Of a DNA stretch of 64,000 nucleotides, positions 11,401 to 21,768 are shown piece after piece. The position numbers and the translations under genes were made by a program. The stretch is taken from NCBI GenBank assembly GCA_021030915.1, contig JAGEMR010000130.1, forward strand, positions 1-64,000. Reading direction: 5' to 3'. This DNA comes from Astrothelium macrocarpum (lineage: Eukaryota > Ascomycota > Dothideomycetes > Trypetheliales > Trypetheliaceae). The number at the start of each line of letters is the position of its first letter. Position 1 is the first letter of the stretch. The notes below the pieces were generated by a model that did not search any database, was not told the origin of the DNA, and saw only the letters and a list, made by a program, of their open reading frames with translations.

Positions 11401-13854
11401 CGCTAAACGACTGGGAATCCGGCTGGGATAGCATGTTGCGCACGAACCACTCCTGTGGCTGGGTTGTATTAAGACTTGTACAGAACGTGCGAAAAGAGAA
11501 AAAGATTTTGCAAAACCGCAAAATGCGTGGTATACAAGCGAACAAATCCAATAGCTGACTTCCAGCCTTGCGCGATTATCTACGTACGTCGAGACTGTCT
11601 GGGTAGACTCTCAGGTCCCTAAATCGTTGATCATCGGGTACCAGAATCTAGAAAGCCGCTTGCGGCTCGTAATGCATTGATGCCGCTTAATTTGTTATGC
11701 TATGTGGTGCAATGATGCACTGGGGGACATTCTAGATGATCCAAATTCCCGCATTGGCGAAAATTTCGTCAGATTCGGATCGGTTGAAGGGAATACCATC
11801 ATTGACAACCGGCCTACTTGTACACCAAGCCCCATGGTGCTCGGGAAGGTGTGTAAAGTTTGTGGTCAAAGAAGGCTAGGCAATGCTAGCGTTAAAGGCG
11901 CCAACACCAAAAATATTACATGATATGTCCGAAAGGAAAAAGAACCCGAAGACACTAAAACACAATAGGTATTGTACAACTATCGGATACGACATGGCCT
12001 CTCGAAACGTATTTCTGCAGACTCCCCAAGGCCATCAATTACCAAGCGTAGCCTGCGCCCTACCACGATGTACTGCTTGCAGAAAGCAGGGTCTGGCTTG
12101 GCGAGGAACTTCTGCACAGTCTGCTATCGTGTGCTCGCCCTCGACCCTTTCAAATAGCGATTGCCGACAGGACAAACCTAGATACGATGCGCGTTTCGCA
12201 AGCTTTAGTCACTTGACACGAAGATTTTCAGCGATTTCATTGATAGCATAAACTTTAAGGGCTGACACTCATGCAGGGTTAAACTTGAGCTGAATGCTTC
12301 ATGCAAAGGCATCGCACAATCGCACTCATGTCAATCTGCGGTGAGCGTTGCCAATGACATGGAGCCCAGGCCATCCACGCTTCCCAACTGGTAAAAGGCC
12401 TCTCGGGGTCATCAGAAACACCAGGATTTCCGCAACCTGATCTTCTCAACATCGTACGATTTTTTCGAACAATACGGTGTTGATGAATTTGTCACTGTAG
12501 CCATGGAAAGGCAACCACTGGTCCGGCGCGCATGGCAATTATGCCCGAAATTCAAGGACACCATCTAGAACATCTTGCAATAAGTCGTATCCATGGATTG
12601 ACATGTCTTCTAGGATTTTTAATCTTCGATACGGCGTTTACGGCGTTTCCGCTGACCCAAGTACCGCGGAATCCCGAAAAAGTAACAACGAAAAGGAAGG
12701 ATACGGAAATTGCTCAGAAATCAGGTCATTGAAGGATCAAATCCTCATGAAAGCCTAAATGCTACAGCGAATTGCCGTGTCAATGCAATTTTCGAACGCG
12801 AGTTGAAATGATGTGTCCAAAAATCTTCCAGAAAGCTTTCTCAGCATGTATGGATACGCAGATCGTCCAATAAATGGGCAAGATTACGGACCAAACATGT
12901 TTGAAACAATGAAATCAATAGATAATTGGGATACCCTCAAGAATATGGACTGTCTTAGATTACCTGGCAATATTGGCACCGACAACAGAGCCGAACTTTG
13001 CATTGTAGAGGAAAAGACGGCTAAGCAATAGAGATGGTCTGCTGGTCATCCGTGATCGATCATAGGTGGATTGGAGCAAGTGCGCAGCATCGCATTGCCG
13101 CTGAATACTGGAGACCATCAAGCTATGCGCCAAAGGCTGCGAAGAGAAGAGCATTGATAAGGATTGGTTAGATGATTGTTGCAAAATCGGCAAACAAAGC
13201 ACGAGACGGAAAAATGATTATCCGAAGACAATTTGGACCAGCCCAAAGCACATGCATCCGGATCGCTTTAACCCGGACGTTTGAGACGTGCCACCAAATG
13301 TGTGGATTCGGAGGCATGTTTGGAGCTCATGAGGACATCAATGGACATGTGCCAGGAGCAGTAGCAATATGTGGTAGCTAGACCACATTATACACAGAAA
13401 CCAACGCAACAGAGACACCTTGTGAGTACAAAGGAGCCGATCTTTGGACTGAAATTCAGCCCCCCTCGAGTAAACCATGACCATGTCCTGAGACATTTTT
13501 GGACAATCTGCAAATATGAGATCTCATGTTCTATGAAGCCAAAGACCTCCGAGTACCATGAATGTACAAGTACCACAAGCAATTCACTTTCTTATAGAAT
13601 TGACCACCCATCTACAACACCAATACTATCTAGGCAATCAGAAAGACAAATGTCAAAGCACGCACGAATCTTGTGCATTAATTCCGAATAAGAAATTGGT
13701 CCAAAAAAGCTGTTGTTGTCATCGATTCGCTAATGGTCTCTGTAGCATTCGACCAAGTGGAACAGTGTCAAATTGGCCATCTTGTACATGAACGTCGTAT
13801 TTTCAGTTCAGAATATCATTAAGGGATGCAAAATCTCAAAGACAATGAGCAGGC
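8442..13854. other. Gene-poor 5.4-kb stretch
   Basis: No open frame matches a family I recognise on either strand. The longest, 9621-10217 (+, 198 codons), starts at TTG and has its first in-frame ATG only at about 9864; it could be a decayed or unspliced exon. A 31-nt purine tract of mostly A lies at 10540-10570. There is no transposase, reverse-transcriptase or terminal-repeat signature by eye. The right end is the promoter of the Zn2Cys6 regulator. Confidence 0.45.
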
Positions 13855-15532
13855 ATGGAATATACAAGTCCAACCCCAACGTCCGGACCGCAACCGAAGA
13901 GAGCGCATAGAAAGTCAAGGAAGGGATGTAAGAACTGTAAGGCTAGAAAAGTAAAGGTCTGCGATATTCCACGTGCTTTCATACGCAAATGCTTTCGAAG
14001 ACCAACTGGTGATGATAGTGCGACGAGATACGACCTCTTTGCGGACCTTGCGCCAAGCATTATTCGAACATCCAAAGTTGTGAATACGAGTTCCCACCTG
14101 ACAGCACGCCGGCTCGTCGAGCGGTTAGTTCTCATCAAGGAGGCGAGTCATCGACCCAATCAACTAGCATACCAGAGGGAATAGGAGGCCACGTCCTTGA
14201 TCCCTTTCAAACATATCCTCGGACGCCCATTCAGGACCCAAATATATTGATGCAGCATTGTCAGTACTATCCGCCGCCATGACCGAGTAAGCTATTCCCA
14301 GACGCCTAATGTCATAGTGTTTCTAGATCTTACGAACGTCGTCACCCGCTCTTTTCCGTTCTTCAATACCAAGAGCATCATTGATCTGTGGTGGCCCTTT
14401 CTTCGCGAGGATGAATTGCTATTCAACGTTGTGCTGTACTTGAGCGCCGTCAGCTTGAATGCACTTGACCATGATGAAGTTCGGGCTCATGCAACTCGAC
14501 TGATGACCGAGTGTATTAGCTTGCTGCGGACTAGAGTTGCCGAGTCTTCGAACGTAGTTTCGGATCAGACTATCATTGCCGTTGCTAATCTTCTCGCCAT
14601 TGAGGTAAGTGTCGTCAATTGAGGAGTTACATGGTACCTCTGACTGTCAGCTTCTTTTAGCATGGAAAAGGAGATGTTAGAAATCTGAAATTGCATATGG
14701 ACGGGCTCAAGCGCATGGTAGCTGCTCGTGGAGGATTGGATGCGCTGCGAACCTCCAGCCCAATGACAGCAAACATAGCCTTTTGGTAAGCCTTCAGAAC
14801 ATGTACTGTGAAATGTGCGATTGATTTACTAGCAGGATATCGATGATTGTCTCGAACCAATCAACCTCGCTACCAATCACTTTTGACACGGAAAATGGAG
14901 TCCATGGAGTTCCAGGTGACCTTGTCCTTAACCAGCTCTCTTCCGAATTCTCTGGCGCCGATGAGACCCAAAGCCTGATTTTGCAAGAAGCAAACCATAT
15001 GTCGCAGATGTTTACTAACAATGTCATGTTCCCATCTACCGAAGAAGGTCTCTCCGTGTTGGATCATCTCTCCTCTCTTATCCAGATCTTGTTCCAACTT
15101 GCACCAAAACCAGACGCAGAACCAGTAATTGCGAAACTGCTCATTTCGTGCCGCTATGCAGCCGCACTTCACATCTTCTATCCCCTTTGTGGATATTATC
15201 CAGATCCAACATTATTGGTCAACAGCCTGGTACATAGCTTGAAGGGATCGCTGGATATTTATACGGTCTTTCTAGCTCTTCATGCCGATGTTGTGCTATG
15301 GATGTTCTACGTTGGCGGAGTATCTGCCTGCAACATGCCAGAACGCAAATGGTTTGTTGAGCACCTTGTCTTTATGACTGAGGATCTCGATATTCAAACT
15401 TGGGAACAGATGAGTCATCACTTGACAAGTGTTGTGTGGTATGCGGTCTTCTGCGAAGATGCCTTTTCAAAACTGTGGACGGAGATTGAAGCGAAATCTA
15501 AAACCCTTGATATGAACAGACAGGCACTTTGA
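13855..15532 (+). CDS. Zn2Cys6 (binuclear cluster) transcription factor with fungal-specific TF domain
   Basis: Five exons, 13855-13956, 14019-14259, 14327-14604, 14661-14785 and 14836-15532, give 480 aa. The N-terminal zinc cluster reads Cys25-x2-Cys28-x6-Cys35-x6-Cys42-x2-Cys45-x9-Cys55, preceded by basic residues (KSRKGCKNCKARKVK). The first intron cuts the cluster between Lys34 and Cys35. The rest resembles the alpha-helical fungal-specific regulatory domain (Fungal_trans_2 style), with the VRNLKLHMDGLKRMVAARGG motif near residue 210-230. It should be a nuclear DNA-binding regulator; its targets are unknown and no biosynthetic cluster lies beside it. At intron 2 the acceptor at 14326 (giving LMQHYLTN) was preferred to 14317 (LMQHLFLDLTN); both keep phase. 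Confidence 0.87.
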
Positions 15533-16129
15533 CAGCAGCTGCCGAGTGACTCTTCTGTTCGTTTAGGGTAGAAGAATCCTTGGGCGGTAGACAGCTACAT
15601 CTTGGCATGACGAAGAAAGGATCATTGATGGTGAAAATAACATTCGACGGGCTTGAAAGCTGAACAAACCAAGCATCGCTTCAGCATGAATGATCTTGTC
15701 CAAGAAAGGACGAGCAATGCTGTATTTAACAAACTCTCAGCGGGAACATGTAAAACACAAAGGTCTTTTTTGAATTGGCTTATACGCATCTTACATTTCG
15801 ATTTTCAACTTCCGATTTTATGTCATTGTAAAGACATGATTAGTTTAGAGGGAATCGTCTTGGACCATAAGCCATACGAACAGAAATTACGACACACCAT
15901 GTCCATGCTCTTTCACGCTCTCCTCTTACTTTCCCCATGATCCAAATGCTCTGATTGCGCATGCAAATTCCAGCCATAGCAGCCAGTACCGAGACATCAC
16001 CAAGACCACACGGTACGGTTCTTCAGCGCAGCAAGCTTGAATCTCATTGCAATTTCCCTCGCCTACTCTCTATTTCCACCAGCGATCCAGCAAATCCTCA
16101 TCCCAGAGTAAACCCACCACCACCCACCC
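15533..16129. other. Convergent intergenic spacer
   Basis: Between the 3' ends of the regulator (+) and NUR1 (-). No gene. From about 16060 the + strand becomes strongly C-rich, the left arm of a skew island. Confidence 0.5.
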
Positions 16130-17060
16130 TCACCTCCTCATATCCCCATCCCTTCCCCCCCTCCCCGCTGCCGACAAGCTCACCCTCTTCAGCGGACTCC
16201 CCACCTTCCTCCCCTCATTCTCACGATTCCCTCCCCTTAGCGCACTCGCACTCGCGGCTTTCCGAATCGGCGAGTTCGCATGCGTGTACACGCCCAAGCT
16301 GCCACCGTCGCCCAACGCCGGCGGCTGGTGGTGCGGGCGTATGGGACTCGAGAAGTCGGATGAGGAGGGCGGGTAGCCGTTTGAGAAGCCGGCGGCGGCG
16401 GAGGAGGGGGGTGGGGGTGATTTGAAGGCGGGAGTAGCGCCGAGACTGTTGCGCGGGGTGGGGCGGGAGGAGGACGAAGAGGCGCGTTGGAAGATGTTGG
16501 GACGCGAGGCTTTGGAGAGGTGGCTGTCCGGGTCGTACTGTGCGGCGTAGTTGGGGTTCGGGTGGGTTTTGAAGCCGCGGTTGAGCACGGTGGTCGGGGT
16601 GTAGATGTCGACTTCGTGCGTGCGGACGCCGGCGGGGGAGGTGGCGGTGGTGCGGGTCTGCGTGGCGACGTCGCGGACGGGGCGGTGGAGGGTGGGGTGG
16701 ACGAATTTGGTGTCGTATTCGTGGAGGACTTCCTTTTGGATGAGCGCGGTGTCTTTGGTGTGTTGGCTGAAGCGGGAGGCGAGGAAGGTGAGTTGGAGGG
16801 AGAGGAGAGAGGTGAGGAGGATGGTTTTGACGACGGTGACGGAGGGGCGTGGGTCCAGGGGCGCGCTGGGCAGGAAGAGCATGTAGATGAGGACGTGGCC
16901 GGGGGAGAAGAGGCAGAAGAATCGGAGACAGAGAGGGGTGGGATCCCAGACTGCGAGCTCCCAGACGTCACGGGAGGAATCGGGGTGAGCGCGAGACTCG
17001 GCTGTGCCGATGGAAGAGGCGATGATGTTGGAAAGGTAGCGAAGTGGTGAGGATGCTAGC
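16060..17060. other. C-to-G skew island A
   Basis: The + strand is C-rich to about 16320 (16141-16200: 33 C, 7 G, counted) and G-rich afterwards (16441-16500: 32 G, 8 C). The crossover is GC-rich. The C arm begins in the 3' flank, before the NUR1 stop codon at 16130. Confidence 0.7.
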
Positions 17061-17552
17061 GGAGAGGAGTCCACTTTGACGCGTTGAACTGATGGTGTGG
17101 AGGGAGGCGCATCGACTGAGGTCTCGAACAGTCGATAATGACGCTTCCTTGCAAAAGTGTAGAAGGCATTGATAACGGAGATGATGGTGAGAAAGTGGGC
17201 GATAAAGGTGGACTGGACGCTGAATTAACTCTATTTCAATTGAACTGCTTGGTTTCGTAGGTGTTCATCCATGAACTGAAAGTATCAAACTTACAATCCA
17301 TGCAAACCATCCTCCCCTTTGTCTCCCATCGACATCGCCAAACACATCATTGCCTCTGCTATTTCCAGGCTCAGAATTTGCTCGCGCAATCATGAAGATG
17401 AGATTGGCAGCGAGTCCGATGGTTGTTGCCCATGTTTTATGAAGATCTTCTAGATCATCGAGCTCTTCCGACAGCCAGATCAGAAAGTCCCATGGATTGA
17501 GCTTCGCCTTGACACGCTCGAGGAGAGTTTGGCGCCGAATCAGTGGCGGCAT
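16130..17552 (-). CDS. NUR1: Nuclear rim protein Nur1 (Nur1/Mug154 family)
   Basis: Two exons on the minus strand, 17552-17295 and 17212-16130, give 446 aa. Nur1 is an inner nuclear membrane protein; in yeast it works with Lem2/Heh1 to tether rDNA and heterochromatin to the envelope. Family marks are a first membrane segment (TTIGLAANLIFMIARANSE, about residues 41-59), a second (FAWISTFIAHFLTIISVINA) across the exon junction, the very conserved TFARKRHYRLFE, DSSPLASSPLRYLSN, and a third membrane region LCLRFFCLFSPGHVLIYMLF. The C-terminal half is low-complexity, rich in Ser/Pro/Arg, and presumably nucleoplasmic. The intron acceptor at 17213 was chosen because it alone keeps phase. The 3' half of the gene lies in skew island A. 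Confidence 0.85.
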
Positions 17553-17836
17553 GATGACAATCTTTCACCTGCGCAATCCGAGATATTGGTGGATCCAGCA
17601 CGGCGCCGAGAGCCCCTTCATGATAGACGAGTCCGATGATAATCGGGTCGAGTCGAGACGCGGTCTCCAGAGGCGTGTGAATACAGATGTAAACATGGAT
17701 GTAAATGTAGATGTTGATTTGTTTACTCTGACTCGGCAAAGTTGCCTTTGCTGCCCCGCGCATGCTTCCAACTGGCCAGAGCTACAGCAATATGAAGTGA
17801 AGTGGAAAATACACCTTGCACAATAATCACCTAAAC
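17553..17836. promoter_or_regulatory. Bidirectional promoter NUR1 / VMA7
   Basis: A 284-bp spacer between divergent start codons must hold both promoters. It contains an imperfect TGTAAA/TGTAGATG-type microsatellite at about 17683-17720. Confidence 0.6.
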
Positions 17837-18404
17837 ATGGCAGCGCCGGCCTCAGAGTACAAGGACCGGCAGTTTCTAGCTGTCATCGGTGACGAGGTAC
17901 ATATTGCTGCGGTTGCGCCTGCGTCTTCGTCTGTCTTCATAGCTGACGTGCTTCAACTCAGGACTCTGTAACAGGCTTGCTTCTCGCTGGCGTTGGAGTA
18001 CGTTATCTACAGGACATGCTACATAGCTTGAGCATTTTAAGCACATGCTGACTCTTGTAAAGCACGTTACAGAGCCACCGGATAGCCAGAAGAATTTTCT
18101 CGTCGTCGATGGCAAGACCGAAACCTCTACTATCGAAACCGCCTTCGATAACTTCACCCAGCAGCGGAAGGACATTGCCATTCTACTCATAAACCAACAT
18201 GTACGTCATGGACAGTATTTCTTCATGCAGTTGGTCTCACATGGGGCTGAACATTGGGTCCAGATTGCCGAAAGAATACGGCATCGCGTTGACTCGTACT
18301 CTGCTGCATTTCCCTCATTACTCGAGATACCGTCCAAGGACCACCCATATGATCCAGAAAAGGATAGTGTGTTGAAGCGGGTGAGGAGGCTATTTGGGGA
18401 ATAG
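17837..18404 (+). CDS. VMA7: V-type proton ATPase subunit F
   Basis: Exons 17837-17896, 17962-17997, 18063-18200 and 18264-18404, all joining in phase 0, give 124 aa, the normal size. Subunit F belongs to the central rotor of the V1 sector and couples ATP hydrolysis to rotation in vacuolar and endomembrane proton pumps. Family features are FLAVIGDED (residues 13-21), SVTGLLLAGVG on the small second exon, the NFLVVDGKTE segment, DIAILLINQHIAERIR spanning exons 3-4, and a C-terminal SLLEIPSKDHPYD followed by the basic tail. Introns are 63-65 nt. It shares a short divergent promoter with NUR1 and ends 366 bp before the convergent NPC2 gene. Confidence 0.95.
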
Positions 18405-18770
18405 AAAAGATAGATTATTCAATCTTGTTCGGGCTACCAAAGAATCCTATAAAACTTTCCCACAAATACATTTAACAAACTCGCTTCTGAATTCGTCTGC
18501 GAAGCAAAAGCAAGCCTACAACGCTACTTGGTTGCTCAAGAAAGAAAAAGCATTCGCATCATTATGGTATTACGCAAGTACCCGCAACGCCCACGAATGC
18601 TGAGAAGACATGCAATCTTCTACCCTGCAAGCCACCGACTCGCTAGATGTGTAATCCCCCTTCAATCGCTTCCAATACCCGCTCCCAATCTAATTTCCAC
18701 ACCCACATCAGAGTTCTCTCCCCCCCACATTCACCCCTGCCATTTTTGCGGCATCCTTTCCAACGGATAG
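18405..18770. other. Convergent intergenic spacer
   Basis: Between VMA7 (+) and NPC2 (-) stop codons; nothing beyond presumed 3' UTRs. Confidence 0.5.
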
Positions 18771-19443
18771 TCATGACTTGCCACCTCGATTAAATTGCAC
18801 CTGCGCATTCAAGCACGTGATCTTGTCCTGATCCTTTGTAAAGACATCGGCAAGCACCGTGTACTTTCCGGGCGGCACCTCCTTGGGGATGTTGACTTCC
18901 TTGCCGAGCTCCAGGTCGCCCTTTTTCAGCGGGCAGCTGAGATCCACTTCCTTGACATAGTCGCAGAGTGAAGCTTCCTGGTTGATGAGTGTGATTAAGC
19001 CGTACTTGACCTGGAGGTGCACCTTGGCGCCTTCTTCCACGTCTTTGTTGAGCGTGCCTTTGGCAGATATGGAGAGCGTCTGGCCACTGCAATGCGTTCA
19101 CAAGTTAGCAAAAATGGTCCTGCCAGGTTTGCATTTGCTGAAAAAAAGCTCATTTCGCTTATGATTGCTTTTTGAACTACACGTTATGATTGTATTGTTC
19201 CGGGTGGACAAGGCTAAATTTTCAAGAGATCTGCACTTACGGTACGGGAGGGTTAGGACTCAAGTCGACTTGCTTGATGGTCAAGATGTCATCGTCCGGC
19301 TTGGAGCAAAATGTGAGCGGGTTTTCCCCCGGCACTTTCACATTCTCATCGTCGTTGATTGCGACCTGGTTGCCGTCAAGCCACGAGGACTGCGCGACAG
19401 AAGTCAGGGAAAGAAGGGCGAAGAGAGCTGATGTGAACTTCAT
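18771..19443 (-). CDS. NPC2: NPC2-like phosphatidylglycerol/phosphatidylinositol transfer protein (ML domain)
   Basis: Exons 19443-19241 and 19086-18771 give 172 aa, typical of fungal NPC2. A signal peptide (MKFTSALFALLSLTSVAQSS) directs it to the secretory pathway and vacuole. The single ML domain binds sterol or phospholipid in a beta-sandwich pocket; in yeast Npc2 hands sterol to Ncr1. Cysteines in LTFCSKPDDD, SLCDYV, LSCPLKKGD and ITCLNAQV match the disulfide set, and PPGKYTVLADVF is the usual penultimate strand. The ATG at 19443 was chosen over in-frame upstream Mets because it begins the signal peptide. The intron (154 nt) is long for this window. Confidence 0.93.
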
Positions 19444-20067
19444 CTCGAGAGCGAAACTTGACTGGAAAGCAACTCGTTTGGTGTTGGGAAAGCGGAGAAG
19501 AGTAGTGCGAGATAGGCACTGAGAAGGTCTAGGGTTTGTTGATGGAGGAGCAGCTGATAGCCTGAGATCGAAGCGCCAATCAGCGCCAAGCGTGGCTGGT
19601 GTCGAGTGACGTCGCCTCACAGTGCCAAGCCACGCTTTTGTATCCATATTTGAGTACAATGGAAAACATGTGCAGCTTCCACAATGATTACTTCCAGAGC
19701 GATGAGGTATATGATGCTTTGCGTTGTAGACAAATCCAATTCACCTACTCACGAGAAATTTTCGACATTCTGGCATTTTTGAAATTTTGACCCTGCCTAC
19801 TCCATAGTCACTGAGACTGTTCGAGGATATCATACTCAAATGCTCTACATTAGTTCCAAGCACGCCCACCCCGAATTTTTGAGTAGTAGACCAGAAAGTC
19901 CCTATTGAGCTGTTTCCAGCGATGAAATTGCACGGCTCAACCGTGTCATCATCACGAAGTAAATTCCAGAAAGGCCGTAGAGCTCTCTCTTTCATGTTAA
20001 AAGGCTTATTTCATTACATTCGTCAAATCGTGTCCCAACTTCCTCCCCCAAACTTGGCCAAAAGCAA
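19444..20067. other. Intergenic (NPC2 promoter and PAS-gene 3' side)
   Basis: No gene seen. Both neighbours are on the minus strand, so this holds the NPC2 promoter on the left and the PAS-gene 3' UTR on the right. Confidence 0.5.
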
Positions 20068-21768
20068 TCAGCGGTAGGCGTTACCGTACGTGTTCTCGAA
20101 CGTATAGCCATTTGGAGCTGCTCCGTTCCGCTGTTCTTCGCCGCGACCACTCTTATCCGGATGCCATATTGGGAACCCATCAGGAGGCTGTGATTCTCCT
20201 CGGGGTTTGCCTCTACCAAACTCTGCGAGACTGCCATTGATTCCAGTGAGCGCCCAGGCAAAGATTGCCGTATCTCGAATGCTTGACATGAAATCTTGCG
20301 GCGAAGGCCCGCCCATCTTGAGAGATGTGGGTGCATTGACGTGCGCGTTATGATATTGCACTTGCTGTTGTGCAGGAATTTGATGCGGCATTCGTACTTC
20401 GGGTGCATGCTGTTGTGCAAAAGGATTGTTGAATGGTTGCTGCGTCTGCAACCCGGGAATGATCGGTTCCACCGCCCAAGGCGCCGCGAACAATCCATTG
20501 GTGTAGGTAGGCTGGCCTGGACGATGTAACGGATGCGGAATGACCGGACGAGCTCGACGCAAACAAACGACAAGACCGTCAGAAGTGCAAGACACGACGG
20601 CTTCGAGTTCGATGGGTTCACGGCGTTCCGGAGACCCGTTCTGAGACGAAGCAGAGGACTGAGCTCTGGCAGGCTCGCCGAAGATGGCTTCGTGCGTGTC
20701 CGCCGGATTGGTGCTGTTATCAGAGGAAGATCTTGATCCAGCTTGCCCGTTCAAAGGAACCCGGTTAGATGGCTGGTGGTTGCCGTTGCGACCACTGGAG
20801 TCGACTTCCATGTCCGTCGACAAAGAGTTCGTGTTCGTTCTGGCAGACGCTAGACTGGCATTGGTTCGGGAATAGCCATCATCGTCAATTGCATTGCCAT
20901 CAGTCTCTTCATCCGTCATGGAATCAGTCGTCATCTCCTCGTCGCTGTCCAAGTCAGTTGGACTGTTGGGCTGATCATCCTGCCTTGGATCACGAAACCA
21001 GAAGCGCATATAAGCGATCGAGTCGTTACCCTTTGCATTCTCTAAACAATGCACTGCGTCCTGCAAGCAGTTCTCTGCAATACAGTAGTAAAAGCTTCGT
21101 CCTTTCATATCGTCTCCTGATATACCAATGATTTCCGACAACCCACTCGTCGCATACATGATAGTAAGCGTACGAGTGAATCGATTGAGGAACAATGCCG
21201 CTCGAGGCTCATGGGTTTGCGCCTGCGGGCCTTGGCTGAACTTGGCTGATAGATGGGCCAGCATGTGATATCGCGGATCATTTGGGGAAGATGAAAATAG
21301 TCTACGGATGACGGGCGCTTCTTGAGCACGTTCTACGATGAGGTAAGCATGAGTGTGTTTCCAATCGAGGCGTAAACATTGGATGCATACTTTGGCTCTT
21401 CATGCCTTTACGGTAAACGCTAGTGCAGCAGACCATGACGTCGTACACAACGGTGAAACAGCATTCACAACATACCCATTCCCCGTTTCGGTTCTTAATA
21501 TGGCAATACGCAAGTGCGGCGGCTTTGTCTAACTTGAGGCCACGACCATGGACTTCTTTGGCTATCGGGACTTCCTCAGGATGAAAAAACTGCCACGCCG
21601 ATCGGTTAACAACCTCATCTGGCGTGTGACCCAGAATATCGACTACCGAATCAGACGAGTAGAGGATACGTGCATCTGGTGTAAGATCTAGCCACAGATT
21701 TTAGTATTTTGTTCCCACCACCAAGGCTCATGAGCCTTACCATGGATGCTTATAAAAGTAGTATCCAT
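20068..21768 (-). CDS. PAS-domain protein (fungal signalling/transcription co-regulator type)
   Basis: Exons 21768-21741, 21687-21391 and 21332-20068 give 529 aa. A PAS fold begins almost at the N-terminus (FISIHDLTPDARILYSSDSVVDILGHTP is the typical first strand and helix region, with the HPEEV and IKNRNGEWVCCEC segments after it; about residues 5-115). A second PAS-like segment follows the third exon start (LFLNRFTRTLTIMYATSGLSEIIG, about residues 160-190). Then come an acidic Asp/Glu/Thr-rich linker and a Gln/Pro-rich tail with FNNPFAQQ. No GATA zinc finger and no LOV-type GRNCRFLQ cysteine motif is seen, so it is not WC-1 or VVD. The role could be sensing coupled to transcription, but that is inference. 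Confidence 0.78.

Noticed and set aside
14280..14326. Alternative short intron from GTAAGC at 14287 in the Zn2Cys6 gene
   Set aside because: The upstream frame already meets a TGA and the intron would be only about 40 nt. The GTCAGT donor at 14260 avoids both problems.
16487..17050. 187-codon plus-strand frame rich in Gly/Val/Glu
   Set aside because: It is antisense to NUR1, whose membrane segments and TFARKRHYRLFE motif are clearly conserved.
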